A DNA stretch of 64,000 bases from Bugula neritina (taxonomy: Eukaryota; Bryozoa; Gymnolaemata; Cheilostomatida; Bugulidae): the NCBI GenBank assembly GCA_964035545.1, contig OZ037768.1, positions 20,768,700-20,832,699 of the forward strand, given 5' to 3'. Below the pieces are notes generated by a model. That model was given only the letters and a program-made list of their open reading frames with translations. It did not search any database and was not told where the DNA came from. Positions 52,101 to 64,000 of the stretch are shown one piece after another (position 1 is the first letter of the stretch; each line of letters begins with the position of its first letter). Both the position numbers and the translations under genes were made by a program.

Positions 52101-55100
52101 CAGATGACGCGGCTCAGGACATGCTGAAGGAAACCCACTTCACCTTCCTCAGTCTCAACGCCATGGAGATAGCCATGCAGCTGACCGTCAATGACTACAG
52201 GGTGTTCCAGGATATCGAGCCTACAGAGTATATCGACAACCTCATTGGACGAGTATCGGCGTACGGTACCACCCAGCTGCACAAGTTTGAACTGGTACTT
52301 GTCTTTACATGCTGAAATTTATTGGGTATCTGAACTGTGCGTTCACCAACCATGTCATGTTTCTGAAACTACATAAAATATATCACATCCTTACAGTCTC
52401 TTCTATTGTCTCTCTACGGCGTGCCCTGCCTTAGTGTGTTTAACTCGTCTAGCTAATGTTTGTATGAAGTATGTTGTGTATTTTATCATACATATTAGTT
52501 GATGACATCTGGGTTTGTCTTCTCTTGTAGCTTGTGAACCGTGAGATGTTCTGGGTGGCCAGCGTGATATGCAACGAGTCCAGCGTGTTCAGGAGAATGA
52601 AATGTATTAAACACTTTATTAAGATAGCCAGTGAGTTCTCCCCCAGGCGCACCTGTTACATCACTGGTGTCTCACTTGTTCAGTGCAGTAGTATTTGATC
52701 TCTATTGTATGCATATACAGTGTCAGCTGAACAGTTTTAGATTTTTTAGTTTCGGTCTCTTCCTCAAACCAGTTTTCCAATGATGTCTTAGAGAAGGAAT
52801 TATCTTCCCTTTGTATAATAAGACGCTATATTGGGAATCGTGTTCCATTTTATTGCACAATGAAGTCGTACAAGATTGATATTGTTATGATTCTGCGTTT
52901 TTCTAGAATATTGCAAGGATTTTAAGAATTTCAACTCGATGTTTGCCATCTTATCTGGCCTGAACACGGGAACCGTGTCGCGTCTACACAACACGTGGGA
53001 GAAACTCCCCAACAAGTACCAGAAGATGTTTGATGATTTACTCTACTTCCTGGACCCCACGAGGAATATGAGTAAATACAGGAACTTGCTCAACAACGCG
53101 TCTTCTACCCCACCTGTGGTGAGTATGCATCTCCTAAGGTGTGTCTTGCACCACCTCAGGCATGTCTTGTGCCACCTCAGGTATGCAATGCACCGCCTCA
53201 GGTGTGTCTTGTACTACCGCATGGTGATCCCTGCCTAACCTGGGGTGATATCTTTTCACTCTCTGGTCAGCTAATGCTTAGCTAATCACTAATCTCTGTG
53301 TTTTTCTTCAGATACCAATTTTCCCGATAGTAAAGAAGGACCTGACATTTATTGAACTCGGAAATGACACTCGGGTGGACGGTCTGGTAAACTTTGAAAA
53401 GATGCGAATGATAGCCAAGGAAGTGCGGCACATCGTTGGCCTGGCCTCGTCACAATACGTGAGTTTCATATCATAAGAGAGTGTGGCGTTGACTGGTAAC
53501 GTGTACTTTGCTAGTCTCACCTCGTAATCCAGCGTACAAGTGTGGCACTGTAATACCATTCAGAATTCAATAAGAAGTTTGTTGTTTGTTGATTCTTTGA
53601 GTGACTTTTAATCTAAAAAGAGTTGTAAGTTTAATCGTGTAAGTCTGCAATTGACTACTCATAGTTGATAAATGAATTCACTCGCGTATTAAATTGACTC
53701 TGTTGTAAACACACTGAAGTTAGAGTTTCCTTTTTCGTCAGATCCCGGCTCTGATGGTGCCGAATGGGTCGTCTAGCGGCTCTGGCAGCAACTTCCTGTC
53801 GAATCTGCAGGCAGCAAACATGTCGGGAGTGATAACGATACGCAGGAAAAAGCGCACGTCTGCTCTCATACATCATCCTAAGAAGATGTTTGAGGAGGCG
53901 CAGATGGCGCGCAGAGTACGAGCCTACCTCGCTAACCTCGTTGTCATCGGTGAGTTTACCAGCATTCATTGTCCTTGACCTTGCTTTGTCTGTGTGGTAG
54001 GTCTGACATGTCATTCATCGTTTTCTTATCCTTTGACTTATTATATCATAACAGTTGCCAACATGTGAGGATGTATTATGTTGGTGTGTAGTCAATGATG
54101 TCTACGATATCAAAGCTGTGTATAGTGTATTCATTAGACTCTAGAGGTTGTTGATGTTGCAGATGACGAAGAAAAGTTGAATGAGATGTCCTTGTCGTGC
54201 GAAGGCAAATCTAAGACCGAACCCTCTATGCCGTCTCCCTCCATGTCGGACGGGGGACCTAAGTTTGGCGTTGCCGGGGCCAACGTGAACAGGATGTTGG
54301 CTCTGTCGGAGAAGTCTCGCACTGTGAACACCTCTAAACCTCAAGCTCAGGTTAGTTGTCCCGTATTTGACTGAAGTGCTGGTAGGAAACTCGGCACCGT
54401 GAACCTTTGCTGTGTTCTGAATGTTCCTTTATCCACCATACAATGACCAGCTGTTTTTGTACCAAGAAATGTGTACAACTCTTGCATAGGGCTTTCACAG
54501 TCCTCCTAGACCTTTGAATACATGATTTTTATCTGTAACATATACTGTATATGGTCACGTAATATACTGTGTATAGTCATGTAATATACTGTGTATAGTC
54601 ATGTAATATACTGTATATAATCAGTAATATACTGTGTATAGCCGTGTAATATACTGTATATAGTCATGTAATATACTGTATATGGTCACGTAATATACTA
54701 TGTATAGTCAGTAATATACTGTTTATAGTCGTGTAATATACATTACTACTACTATTATTAGTATTCAACAATATATTAAATATGCTTTTTTATTCTCATG
54801 ACAGCGAAAGCGGGTGAGTTGCATTAATACTGACCTTCTCTGTACACAACTCGTAGTTTGTAGCCCTCAATCAACGACCTTGAAAATTAACCCTTCGAGT
54901 ATTGCATCGTATTGTGTCTAGCTGTATTCGAGGTTTCTTTTCACCCGTTTACACGCAGCACTTGTTGGAGTTTTCTCCCCAATCTTGATTCTAGTCTGAC
55001 ATGTGTTTAGTGGTGTCTGCAAGTGTAGTTATTCTGTGACTATTTCAACGCCTGTCTGTCTGTTATTTAACTACTTCTGGTTTTACTTTTATACAAAGTC

Positions 55101-57761
55101 GTTTCATGCAAACTATTTCATCATAACAGCATGCGACACTTTGATTCTCTGTAAAGGAATCCTTTATACAGCCTAAATAGGAAATTCATGTAACTTTTAC
55201 TAACATCATAGTAGAGTAGATAGATACAGTAGTGACTACAGTAGCAGCTACAGTGCTCACAGTAGTAGCTACAGCCTATACAATGGTAACTACAGTGTGC
55301 TGATGAAGGTCCTAGTGGGTAGTGAATTGACATCTTGTGCTGTATGTACTCTACGCTGTCATTAAATCACAGCAGACAGTGTACAGTTGTGTGTCTTAGG
55401 AGTTGTCTTCTCTATGATTATCAAATTACTTCCCCCTGCTGTACACAGACAGCCTGTCTCTGTCTGAGATTTCTGTATATAAATATTTATACATGCGGTG
55501 AAAATTATTTTTATTGCTAATCATTTGAATGGTGGAATGGATATCTGTTTGCAGTCTGTCAATAGAAATAATCACTGGCATGTTTTCTTTGTGTAGGACA
55601 AGATCACAAGCCCAACCCTACTACACAAAGGTGGGGGGTCCAGCCAGCCCAGCCACTCCAACACCCAGTCCCTGCAGAGCGCCCTCAAGGCCGTAGATCT
55701 CACCTCAGAGTCATCCAGCGTGATCGGCAACATGAGGTCAGGCGGGGCTCTGAGGAAGCTCAGCACGTCGTCTAGTGTTTCCCGCACTTCAACGGGCAGT
55801 CAGCAGAGCAAGTATGTTAGCAGCGAGCATGGCGGTGTTCACCGTAGTTACAGCTCTAGCATGCAGCCAGATCCGGACTCGGGCCACCATAGCATGTACG
55901 ACAGTCAGAGCCAGTCTAGCGGCTCAACTTCCTCCCAGTCTCAGCAGCCCAGTCCTAGTCCCGGGGGCGCACAATTCTCTACTAACTCTAGCTCCCTCTC
56001 TGGACACGCAGCCCGTACTAATTCTCCTTCCTTGTCACCGGCAACTAAGTACACGTCTAGAATACATGGTTAGTACATGCTAGCTCTCTCTCTCACTGCT
56101 AGCTCACTCCTTGCCACGCCACGTGCCGCACTTGCGTGCACATCAGGGTAGAAACCTCTCAAGTGGCCTCTGAACCAACATTCTTGTGCAAAGTTCCAAT
56201 TTTCAAGACCAATTTGCTTATCAACCTTCAAATGTTTTTTTTGACCCTTTTTTTGTCTGCTTAGTGCTTGCTCAGTTTTTATCCTATGTTCTCTTACCAT
56301 GTGGTTGCAGTGCAGACCTTCCGTGCAGCATGTATTATGTTTTGTGTAGTCTTTCTACAGCTTAATGTTTCTCCCACAATTGTTGCACCCAACAAGCTAT
56401 AATACAGAATTTACTAGTTTGTCAGAAAGTCTTGGACCAACTAGACGTTGTGAAGCACATATTTCATTGTAATGGATGTATAAAGGGTGCTGCCAGTTGT
56501 ACTTTCTGGCAGCTGACTCATGCTACCTGCTGTCAGGTGTTACTGTGTTTGTGTCATGTTATAGTGCCAGGGCCAGCGTATCAGGGCAAAGGGGGCACAA
56601 CTCTACCAGACTACCAGCTGGCAGCGCAGATGGCGTATTTGTCTCGACATCAGGGGGTGGCGGGCGTCAACATCACCGGTCTCCCAGTTGGGGCGGGGCG
56701 AGCTCCATCGGCTGATGTGTTTGGTTCCCGTGGCAACAGGGCCGTAGAGGACTGTGATGGTCAGTATTTGTAAGTTTGTATGTAGATGGCTTTCTGTGTG
56801 TGTCTTTAGAGTAGATAGTGCCTCTTCTATTTGGGTATATGTAGCTTAGTTTGTATGCACGTTGATGCTAGTGCTGCATCGATATTGGCAATACCAAGAT
56901 ATTAAGTGGCTGCTACATTTTAGTTGTTTTAGTTAGCATTTCAGTATATGGGTACTAATTTCTTTGTTCTGTGATGTCTCTGTTTGGTACTACAATCTCC
57001 TATAAAAGTAATAATTTGGTGGTGATTTTAGCAGTTTTAATGTATCCGGAGAGATCAATGACATCTAATTATTGTTGCTGTATTAACCTCTGATCTTATT
57101 TATTAAATCTAGTTACATATTATTTCTTCAAATATCTAGACCCAAAGCTTTCATAATTTAGGCTGCAAAGTGCATGCAACTTCCTATCAATTTGAATTTC
57201 AAATAATTTCATGTAATACTTTCAATAGTACATTTGATATATTGATTTGATCACGTACTTGCACATTAATTCACATTAACTCAAGTTAATTGTCTTCACT
57301 TGGAATTGCCTTGAGTTTCATTTGTTTGGAAAATTACTTGACTGTGACAGCAATGTCTAACATTAGTTGGAAGTTACTAAGCTATTTCAAAAAATGGCAA
57401 TTTATTTGTGAAAAATATTCTTAATTACGAGCATTAAAATGTGACCTGTCAAATCTGTTTATTTAACACTGGAAGCAGGTTGCTATTTTTTGAGTTCTAT
57501 TGTCAGTAGTATCAGAAAAATCATACAGAACTGATAGCAAAATCAAATAACGAAACCAAGGCGCTAGCTGAAGTACATGTTATGAGCCCGTTTACCAGTT
57601 ATATGTGAAGTATATTTGCTGCTTTGATTGGCTGCTGTAGATAGTACACTTTCTGTGATTTGCTGCTGTAATGTTTTTTGCTATTGGCTGTTGCATTTCT
57701 CGTGTTGTATATTAGTACTTATCTTGCAGATGATATTGAGGAAGTGATATCTGCAGTATAA
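29868..57761 (+). CDS. RAPGEF2: PDZ-GEF, Rap guanine nucleotide exchange factor (RAPGEF2/6)
   Basis: Activates Rap small GTPases at membranes and junctions. Twenty-six coding exons: 29868-29924, 32845-32972, 33682-33765, 40497-40572, 41570-41833, 43308-43457, 46235-46465, 47101-47205, 47860-48050, 48953-49070, 49201-49374, 49594-49800, 50208-50322, 50442-50639, 50966-51420, 51623-51819, 52060-52294, 52531-52630, 52907-53118, 53312-53458, 53742-53949, 54163-54350, 54805-54813, 55597-56068, 56565-56759, 57730-57761. Total 4,548 nt, 1515 aa, all phases agreeing. Domains: degenerate cyclic-nucleotide fold (about 20-115, ending VLEPSEMIV), Ser-rich linker, second such fold (366-468, [17 protein letters not shown]) lacking the usual cAMP-pocket signature, REM (469-595), PDZ (633-699, [13 protein letters not shown]), Ras-association (about 840-917), CDC25 catalytic domain (about 940-1150, [20 protein letters not shown]), Ser-rich tail, C-terminal VISAV resembling a PDZ ligand. 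The donor after 41833 (GTTTGT) is weak. RAPGEF2 against RAPGEF6 is not separable here. Confidence 0.94.
29925..32844 (+). other. PDZ-GEF intron 1
   Basis: A 2.9-kb intron without recognised coding sequence. It contains a pair of inverted E-boxes at 30607-30643 and otherwise ordinary AT-rich DNA. Short open frames here have no family resemblance. Confidence 0.6.
30607..30643. promoter_or_regulatory. Inverted pair of CACGTG E-boxes
   Basis: GCACGTGCAGTA (30607-30618) and its exact reverse complement TACTGCACGTGC (30632-30643) flank a 13-bp spacer. Each arm holds the E-box CACGTG. A bHLH-bound enhancer in intron 1 is possible but unproven; it could also be a chance hairpin. Confidence 0.3.
33332..33677. 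repeat. 20-bp minisatellite abutting PDZ-GEF exon 3 acceptor
   Basis: About 17 copies of a 20-bp unit of the form tataacctacctgtatatat, after three or four variant copies (ttacctctacttataac). The last unit runs into the acceptor tgtacctgtag of the exon starting at 33682, so the acceptor region itself looks like a repeat unit. Confidence 0.9.
33766..40496 (+). other. PDZ-GEF intron 3
   Basis: A 6.7-kb intron, the longest in the gene. It contains the candidate alternative first exon at 37700-37896. An open frame at 38240-38491 has no recognised relative and no clear splice sites. The rest is AT-rich DNA with no feature I can name. Confidence 0.6.
37700..37896 (+). CDS. Candidate alternative first coding exon of PDZ-GEF
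   Basis: An ATG at 37700, the first after an in-frame TAA 39 bases upstream, opens 65 codons starting [19 protein letters not shown]. It ends in phase 2 at a GTACCC donor. That is the phase needed to join the exon at 40497, replacing the three upstream exons that encode the first half of the N-terminal cyclic-nucleotide-like fold. It looks coding (charged, no low complexity), but I do not recognise the peptide. It could give a shorter isoform from an internal promoter. The donor is weak, and a separate small gene cannot be excluded. Confidence 0.45.
40580..40800. repeat. Degenerate ACTGTGACTATAACTGTGACTGTCAGTACTC repeat, partly inverted
   Basis: Beginning 8 bases after the exon 4 donor, the intron contains several copies of GTCAGTACTCACTGTGACT-like units (40600-40700). 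They are followed by reverse-complement copies (ACAGTGAGTACTCA, CACAGTGAGTGCTGAC at 40725-40760), so the transcript could form a long hairpin near the splice site. Confidence 0.75.
41834..43307 (+). other. PDZ-GEF intron 5
   Basis: Contains a 24-bp minisatellite (42826-42944) and a G-rich run near 42690. No further exon recognised. Confidence 0.55.
42826..42944. repeat. 24-bp minisatellite, five copies
   Basis: Five tandem copies of tagtgggccagtaccctaca plus a cattt spacer, with minor changes in the last two (gtatcctacac). Intronic in the PDZ-GEF. Confidence 0.92.
43458..46234 (+). other. PDZ-GEF intron 6
   Basis: A 2.8-kb intron with no recognised exon until the ACT trinucleotide tract that precedes exon 7. 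An open frame at 45009-45215 has no family resemblance. Confidence 0.55.
46020..46209. repeat. (ACT)n trinucleotide tract before PDZ-GEF exon 7
   Basis: About 190 bp of ACT triplets with CCA and AGT interruptions, ending about 25 bp before the acceptor of the exon at 46235. It reads as long poly-Leu, poly-Tyr or poly-Ser frames, which are artefacts of the repeat. An ACT array this long is likely to vary in length between individuals. Confidence 0.93.
46472..46762. repeat. 22-bp minisatellite directly after exon 7 donor
   Basis: About 13 copies of ttactctctatattctactc followed by ag, starting 6 bases after the GT donor of the exon ending at 46465. Each unit is a pyrimidine-rich tract ending in CAG, so each resembles a 3' splice site. 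Confidence 0.93.
49822..50172. repeat. GTGTAGTGTGTACTCTGTAG-type minisatellite filling intron 12
   Basis: Almost the whole intron between the exons ending at 49800 and starting at 50208 is a degenerate GTGTA/GTGTGCT/GTATACTCT array. A roughly 112-bp block (from 49861) is repeated from 49973, so there is a second-order duplication. Confidence 0.9.
51807..51904. repeat. 17-bp tandem repeat copying the exon 16 donor site
   Basis: The exon end and donor TCCACTCTAG|GTAGGTG is the first unit of a 17-bp tandem array with about four further near-copies (one with TTTACTTTAG). Each copy is a good-looking splice donor. Use of the second copy would add 17 nt and shift the frame; the third would add 34 nt. 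Confidence 0.9.
51901..52050. repeat. 25-bp minisatellite before PDZ-GEF exon 17
   Basis: Six copies of actattacactgtgtgtgt plus tctcat, running up to the acceptor gtctgccag of the exon at 52060. Together with the 17-bp array it fills the whole 240-bp intron. Confidence 0.93.
53119..53222. repeat. Degenerate repeat with donor-like units after exon 19
   Basis: From the donor of the exon ending at 53118, units like CACCTCAGGTATG, CACCTCAGGCATG and CGCCTCAGGTGTG recur about every 20-25 bp. Several look like splice donors. Confidence 0.65.
54535..54745. repeat. 22-bp minisatellite upstream of microexon
   Basis: About nine copies of atagtcatgtaatatactgt-type units with small deletions, in the intron between the exon ending at 54350 and the 9-nt microexon at 54805. 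Confidence 0.9.
54805..54813 (+). CDS. 9-nt microexon of PDZ-GEF
   Basis: CGAAAGCGG (Arg-Lys-Arg) lies between an acceptor (ctcatgacag) and a consensus donor (GTGAGT). The exons on both sides join here in phase 0, so the microexon can be included or skipped without changing frame. Its inclusion would add a basic tripeptide to the C-terminal Ser-rich region. Supported by splice sites and phase only. Confidence 0.5.
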
Positions 57762-58704
57762 CCCAGGATTTTCTGTAAGCAATTCTCCTGAAGTTGGGCT
57801 TGTGCATTATAGCCCGTAATCAAACCTTCAAGTCTTCCTTTATTCATCCTGTACATAAGCTAAAATATTTGTACATAGGAGTTATCCCACCAAATAGACG
57901 AACTGAACCAATGTAATATAATGATCTAACTTAGTCAGATAGATCTGTTTAACAAACTGAGGTCTATTATGGCATTGATATCTACTAACTTTTTACTACT
58001 TTCTTGCCATAAGAGATTATATAAAATAATAAGTAAGGTATTTTTATAAAATGTAACATTGTTATATTTAAATTACAATATTATTGTATTATTATATAAT
58101 ATGTTATTAAAGTAATAGGTATCATCACCTGGAGTAGTTTGCTGTGTGTTCTAAACTTTGTATATATTAAATAAGCTGCACTCAATGTTCTCTAGCAAGT
58201 ATTTTCTTTTACTCCCTGTTTTATTAAAGAATTGTAAACTTACTAATACTGTTAGTCTTGACTGTTTTCACAGATCAGTAAATATTTTCATTAAAACTTA
58301 TTATGGAGCATATATTTTGAAGAGTGATTTATTGTGTTGGTGTTCTGCAACTGTCCCTTTGCCTTAGCTTATCACCTTATTTTTATCTTGTATTCACATT
58401 ATTTTCACACCATGTTTCTCCTCAATGTTTTATGGAAGTAATATATAATATCTTTTAAACATGTAATCTAAGGTTTTCATATACGAAAAATGTTATGACT
58501 GTCACATCCATACTTGTTGCATTTGTATGATGGATTATATATCCCTTAGACTGTCTATGGTCACTAGCAACCTACATATATGTGAACTTTCCTGATGATA
58601 TCACAAAACTGGTTTCAAAATTGTTATTTGTAAACATAATTTGTACAGTTTATTCAAATGTTAATTTATGCTCCTTTTAAATCTGCATTACTCGAATAAT
58701 GCAT

Positions 58705-58710
58705 AATAAA
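58705..58710 (+). terminator. Possible PDZ-GEF polyadenylation signal AATAAA
   Basis: AATAAA about 940 nt after the PDZ-GEF stop codon, followed by a GT- and T-rich stretch (gagttgtccactcttcata). Plausible but not proven. Confidence 0.3.
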
Positions 58711-59264
58711 TTCTAACATAATGGAGTTGTCCACTCTTCATATTCTTGTCCGCTATACCGGAAGTCTAGTTTAGTGTTGATGAAATGCAGTAGCCTCTGG
58801 GGAGGGAATTGAAGTTTTAAAAAACAGTTGAGTGAAGCTGAGATGAAATATTGGGGTTTGGTTGGGTGCTGGTAGTTCTTCCTTTTTAGTTAATAAGACT
58901 AAAGTTTTAGTGTGATGAACAATTCCTGAATCTAAGTTCACTAAGATCTGGTTTGTTTTAAGTGTGGGCGAAGTTGGAGCATCAGTCTGGCTCTAGTAGC
59001 TTGATTATATCAGTAGTAGGCTACAAATACTATGTAATATAGTGTTGAACCTGATTGAAAAATGTATTCGTTACACTATCAAGAATTGAAATGAATTGAT
59101 TACAAGAATAGTAAAAGCATTTTAATAACCTATGGACATATGGAATTCTACATTTTGTTACAAAACCTCTGCAAGCAAATCCAGCTGGCTGCTGTGAAGA
59201 AAAATACTATTCAGTATGAAAACTTCATGCATTAAAAAGTGGATGCAACTGCATATGAAACCAA

Positions 59265-59270
59265 TTTATT
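59265..59270 (-). terminator. Possible kinase polyadenylation signal AATAAA
   Basis: AATAAA on the minus strand about 1 kb after the kinase stop codon at 60287. It is the nearest clear match in that direction. Confidence 0.25.
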
Positions 59271-60286
59271 AGTACAATCTCAATAAATAAAACAGTCTAT
59301 AATACAAATGTAATATCCATGATTCGATCACAAAAGTCACGATGTCAATGATTCAAAGGTGATTTTATATTCAAGAGGTTTTTACAAATAAGCATGTCAT
59401 GTAAAATGCAAACTTGTTTCTACAAATAACTAAATCTTATATTATAAAACACTAGTTGAAAACTTTAACAATAAGTTCAATCTAAACAATACAATATCAA
59501 ATTGTGAACACTCCAACTTCACTGGATTGGTAAGAGATTAGAAAAGTATGGTGACACCAAAGCAACTGAGGTTACAGCTAGCAAATGAGAGTATTAAATA
59601 AAAAGAAATCTTAAATTTCACAGCCTAATGTTACCCACCAACATGGTAAAATGCATCTTCGGTTGTATTCCTGTATCTTTGGCGTTAAGTATAGCAGCAT
59701 GATAAACTGAAGGAATAACAGGAGGGCAGGTGAGCTAAGTGTTAGCAAGTGTACAGAATAATTCTAAACAAAGAAATACAAGCTGAAAGTAAAAAATATC
59801 ACACAATAAGGAAGGTGCATGAAGCGGACATCAAAATACTTGCCGAGTAAAATTAAAAATAAAACTAAAAGTAGTAATTAGGAGTAAACAAGTATTAGTA
59901 AACAAGATTGTCAAGTCAGCAAAATATGATGAAAGCGTCAGCAAAATGTTTGATTTGTAAATTTACAAATGATTGATGCAGGCCTAACAGTAGGGTATAT
60001 GAAATACAATGCAAAGCAATAAAAAAATCCCATACATTTTGTGTGAAGATTGCATGGAACAAATGTCACTAAATATGACATGTACAGGTATATAGAAAAT
60101 AAGTGCTATACTGTGATATGCAGGTATCACAAGATTGAGTGTACTGCACACAGTATGTCTAGTTGACACCAATCAGCATGTGTCTGAAGTGCATATGTCA
60201 TAGGAGTACACGGATTGCTTGCCAGTCAGTGTGCAAGGTGCTTGGATCAGGGAGGTTGACATGTAGAGGCAGGTGTTGGAGTCCAG

Positions 60287-63984
<3,698 letters not shown>

Positions 63985-64000
63985 CTGTAACAGAAAAGAG

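Larger units (their letters stand above)
57762..60286. other. Intergenic region between convergent PDZ-GEF and kinase genes
   Basis: Holds the two 3' UTRs. The DNA is AT-rich, with no recognised exon. Candidate polyadenylation signals lie at 58705 (plus strand) and 59265 (minus strand). Confidence 0.6.

Noticed and set aside
60198-60286. Alternative last exon of the kinase with a 28-aa tail
   Set aside because: Its acceptor AG is part of the TTTTAG stop of the better exon 60318-60287, which gives GKRRQSMLF, as in CDK17.

Overview
The window is nuclear DNA of an animal. All five protein genes are split by GT-AG introns (one is GC-AG). The background is AT-rich, with tRNA-derived SINEs, a MITE and many intronic minisatellites. 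A high-affinity choline transporter, a PDZ-GEF with all its domains and a PCTAIRE kinase point to a metazoan with cholinergic neurons, probably an invertebrate. The phylum cannot be read from the sequence. No prokaryotic features, CRISPR arrays or viral genes were seen. The gene models were joined by hand from splice signals, and reading phase was checked at every junction.

Layout. (1) 1.7-8.3 kb: two secreted multi-Kunitz genes transcribed away from each other across about 1.24 kb. The minus-strand gene has 5 exons, four Kunitz modules and 293 aa; the plus-strand gene has 7 exons, six modules and 398 aa. All internal exons are phase 2-2 and hold the end of one domain plus the start of the next, so the array grew by exon duplication. 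(2) 8.3-15 kb: a 19-bp satellite with a 207-bp higher-order period, a SINE, a possible 5' UTR exon and a tandem array of decamers matching the p53-family half-site consensus. (3) 15.07-23.66 kb (+): an SLC5A7-type choline transporter, 11 coding exons, 598 aa, with a GC-AG first coding intron, a tRNA-like SINE and a 460-bp MITE in introns. (4) 23.7-29.9 kb: AT-rich intergenic DNA with simple repeats and palindromes. (5) 29.87-57.76 kb (+): a RAPGEF2/6-type PDZ-GEF, 26 coding exons, 1515 aa, ending in a PDZ-ligand-like SAV tail. It has a 9-nt microexon, a candidate alternative first exon, and minisatellites pressed against many splice sites. (6) 60.29-63.98 kb (-): the 3' part of a PCTAIRE kinase (CDK16/17/18 group) that runs out of the window. 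It lies tail-to-tail with the PDZ-GEF.

The Kunitz pair looks like one co-evolving protease-inhibitor locus. The transporter (acetylcholine synthesis), the Rap GEF (small-GTPase signalling) and the PCTAIRE kinase (neuronal or vesicle roles in known animals) are ordinary conserved genes with no evident joint pathway. I did not find a clear novel system. The most interesting signals are the Kunitz module array, the p53-like decamer array, the alternative start and microexon of the PDZ-GEF, and minisatellites that appear to copy splice donor sites.
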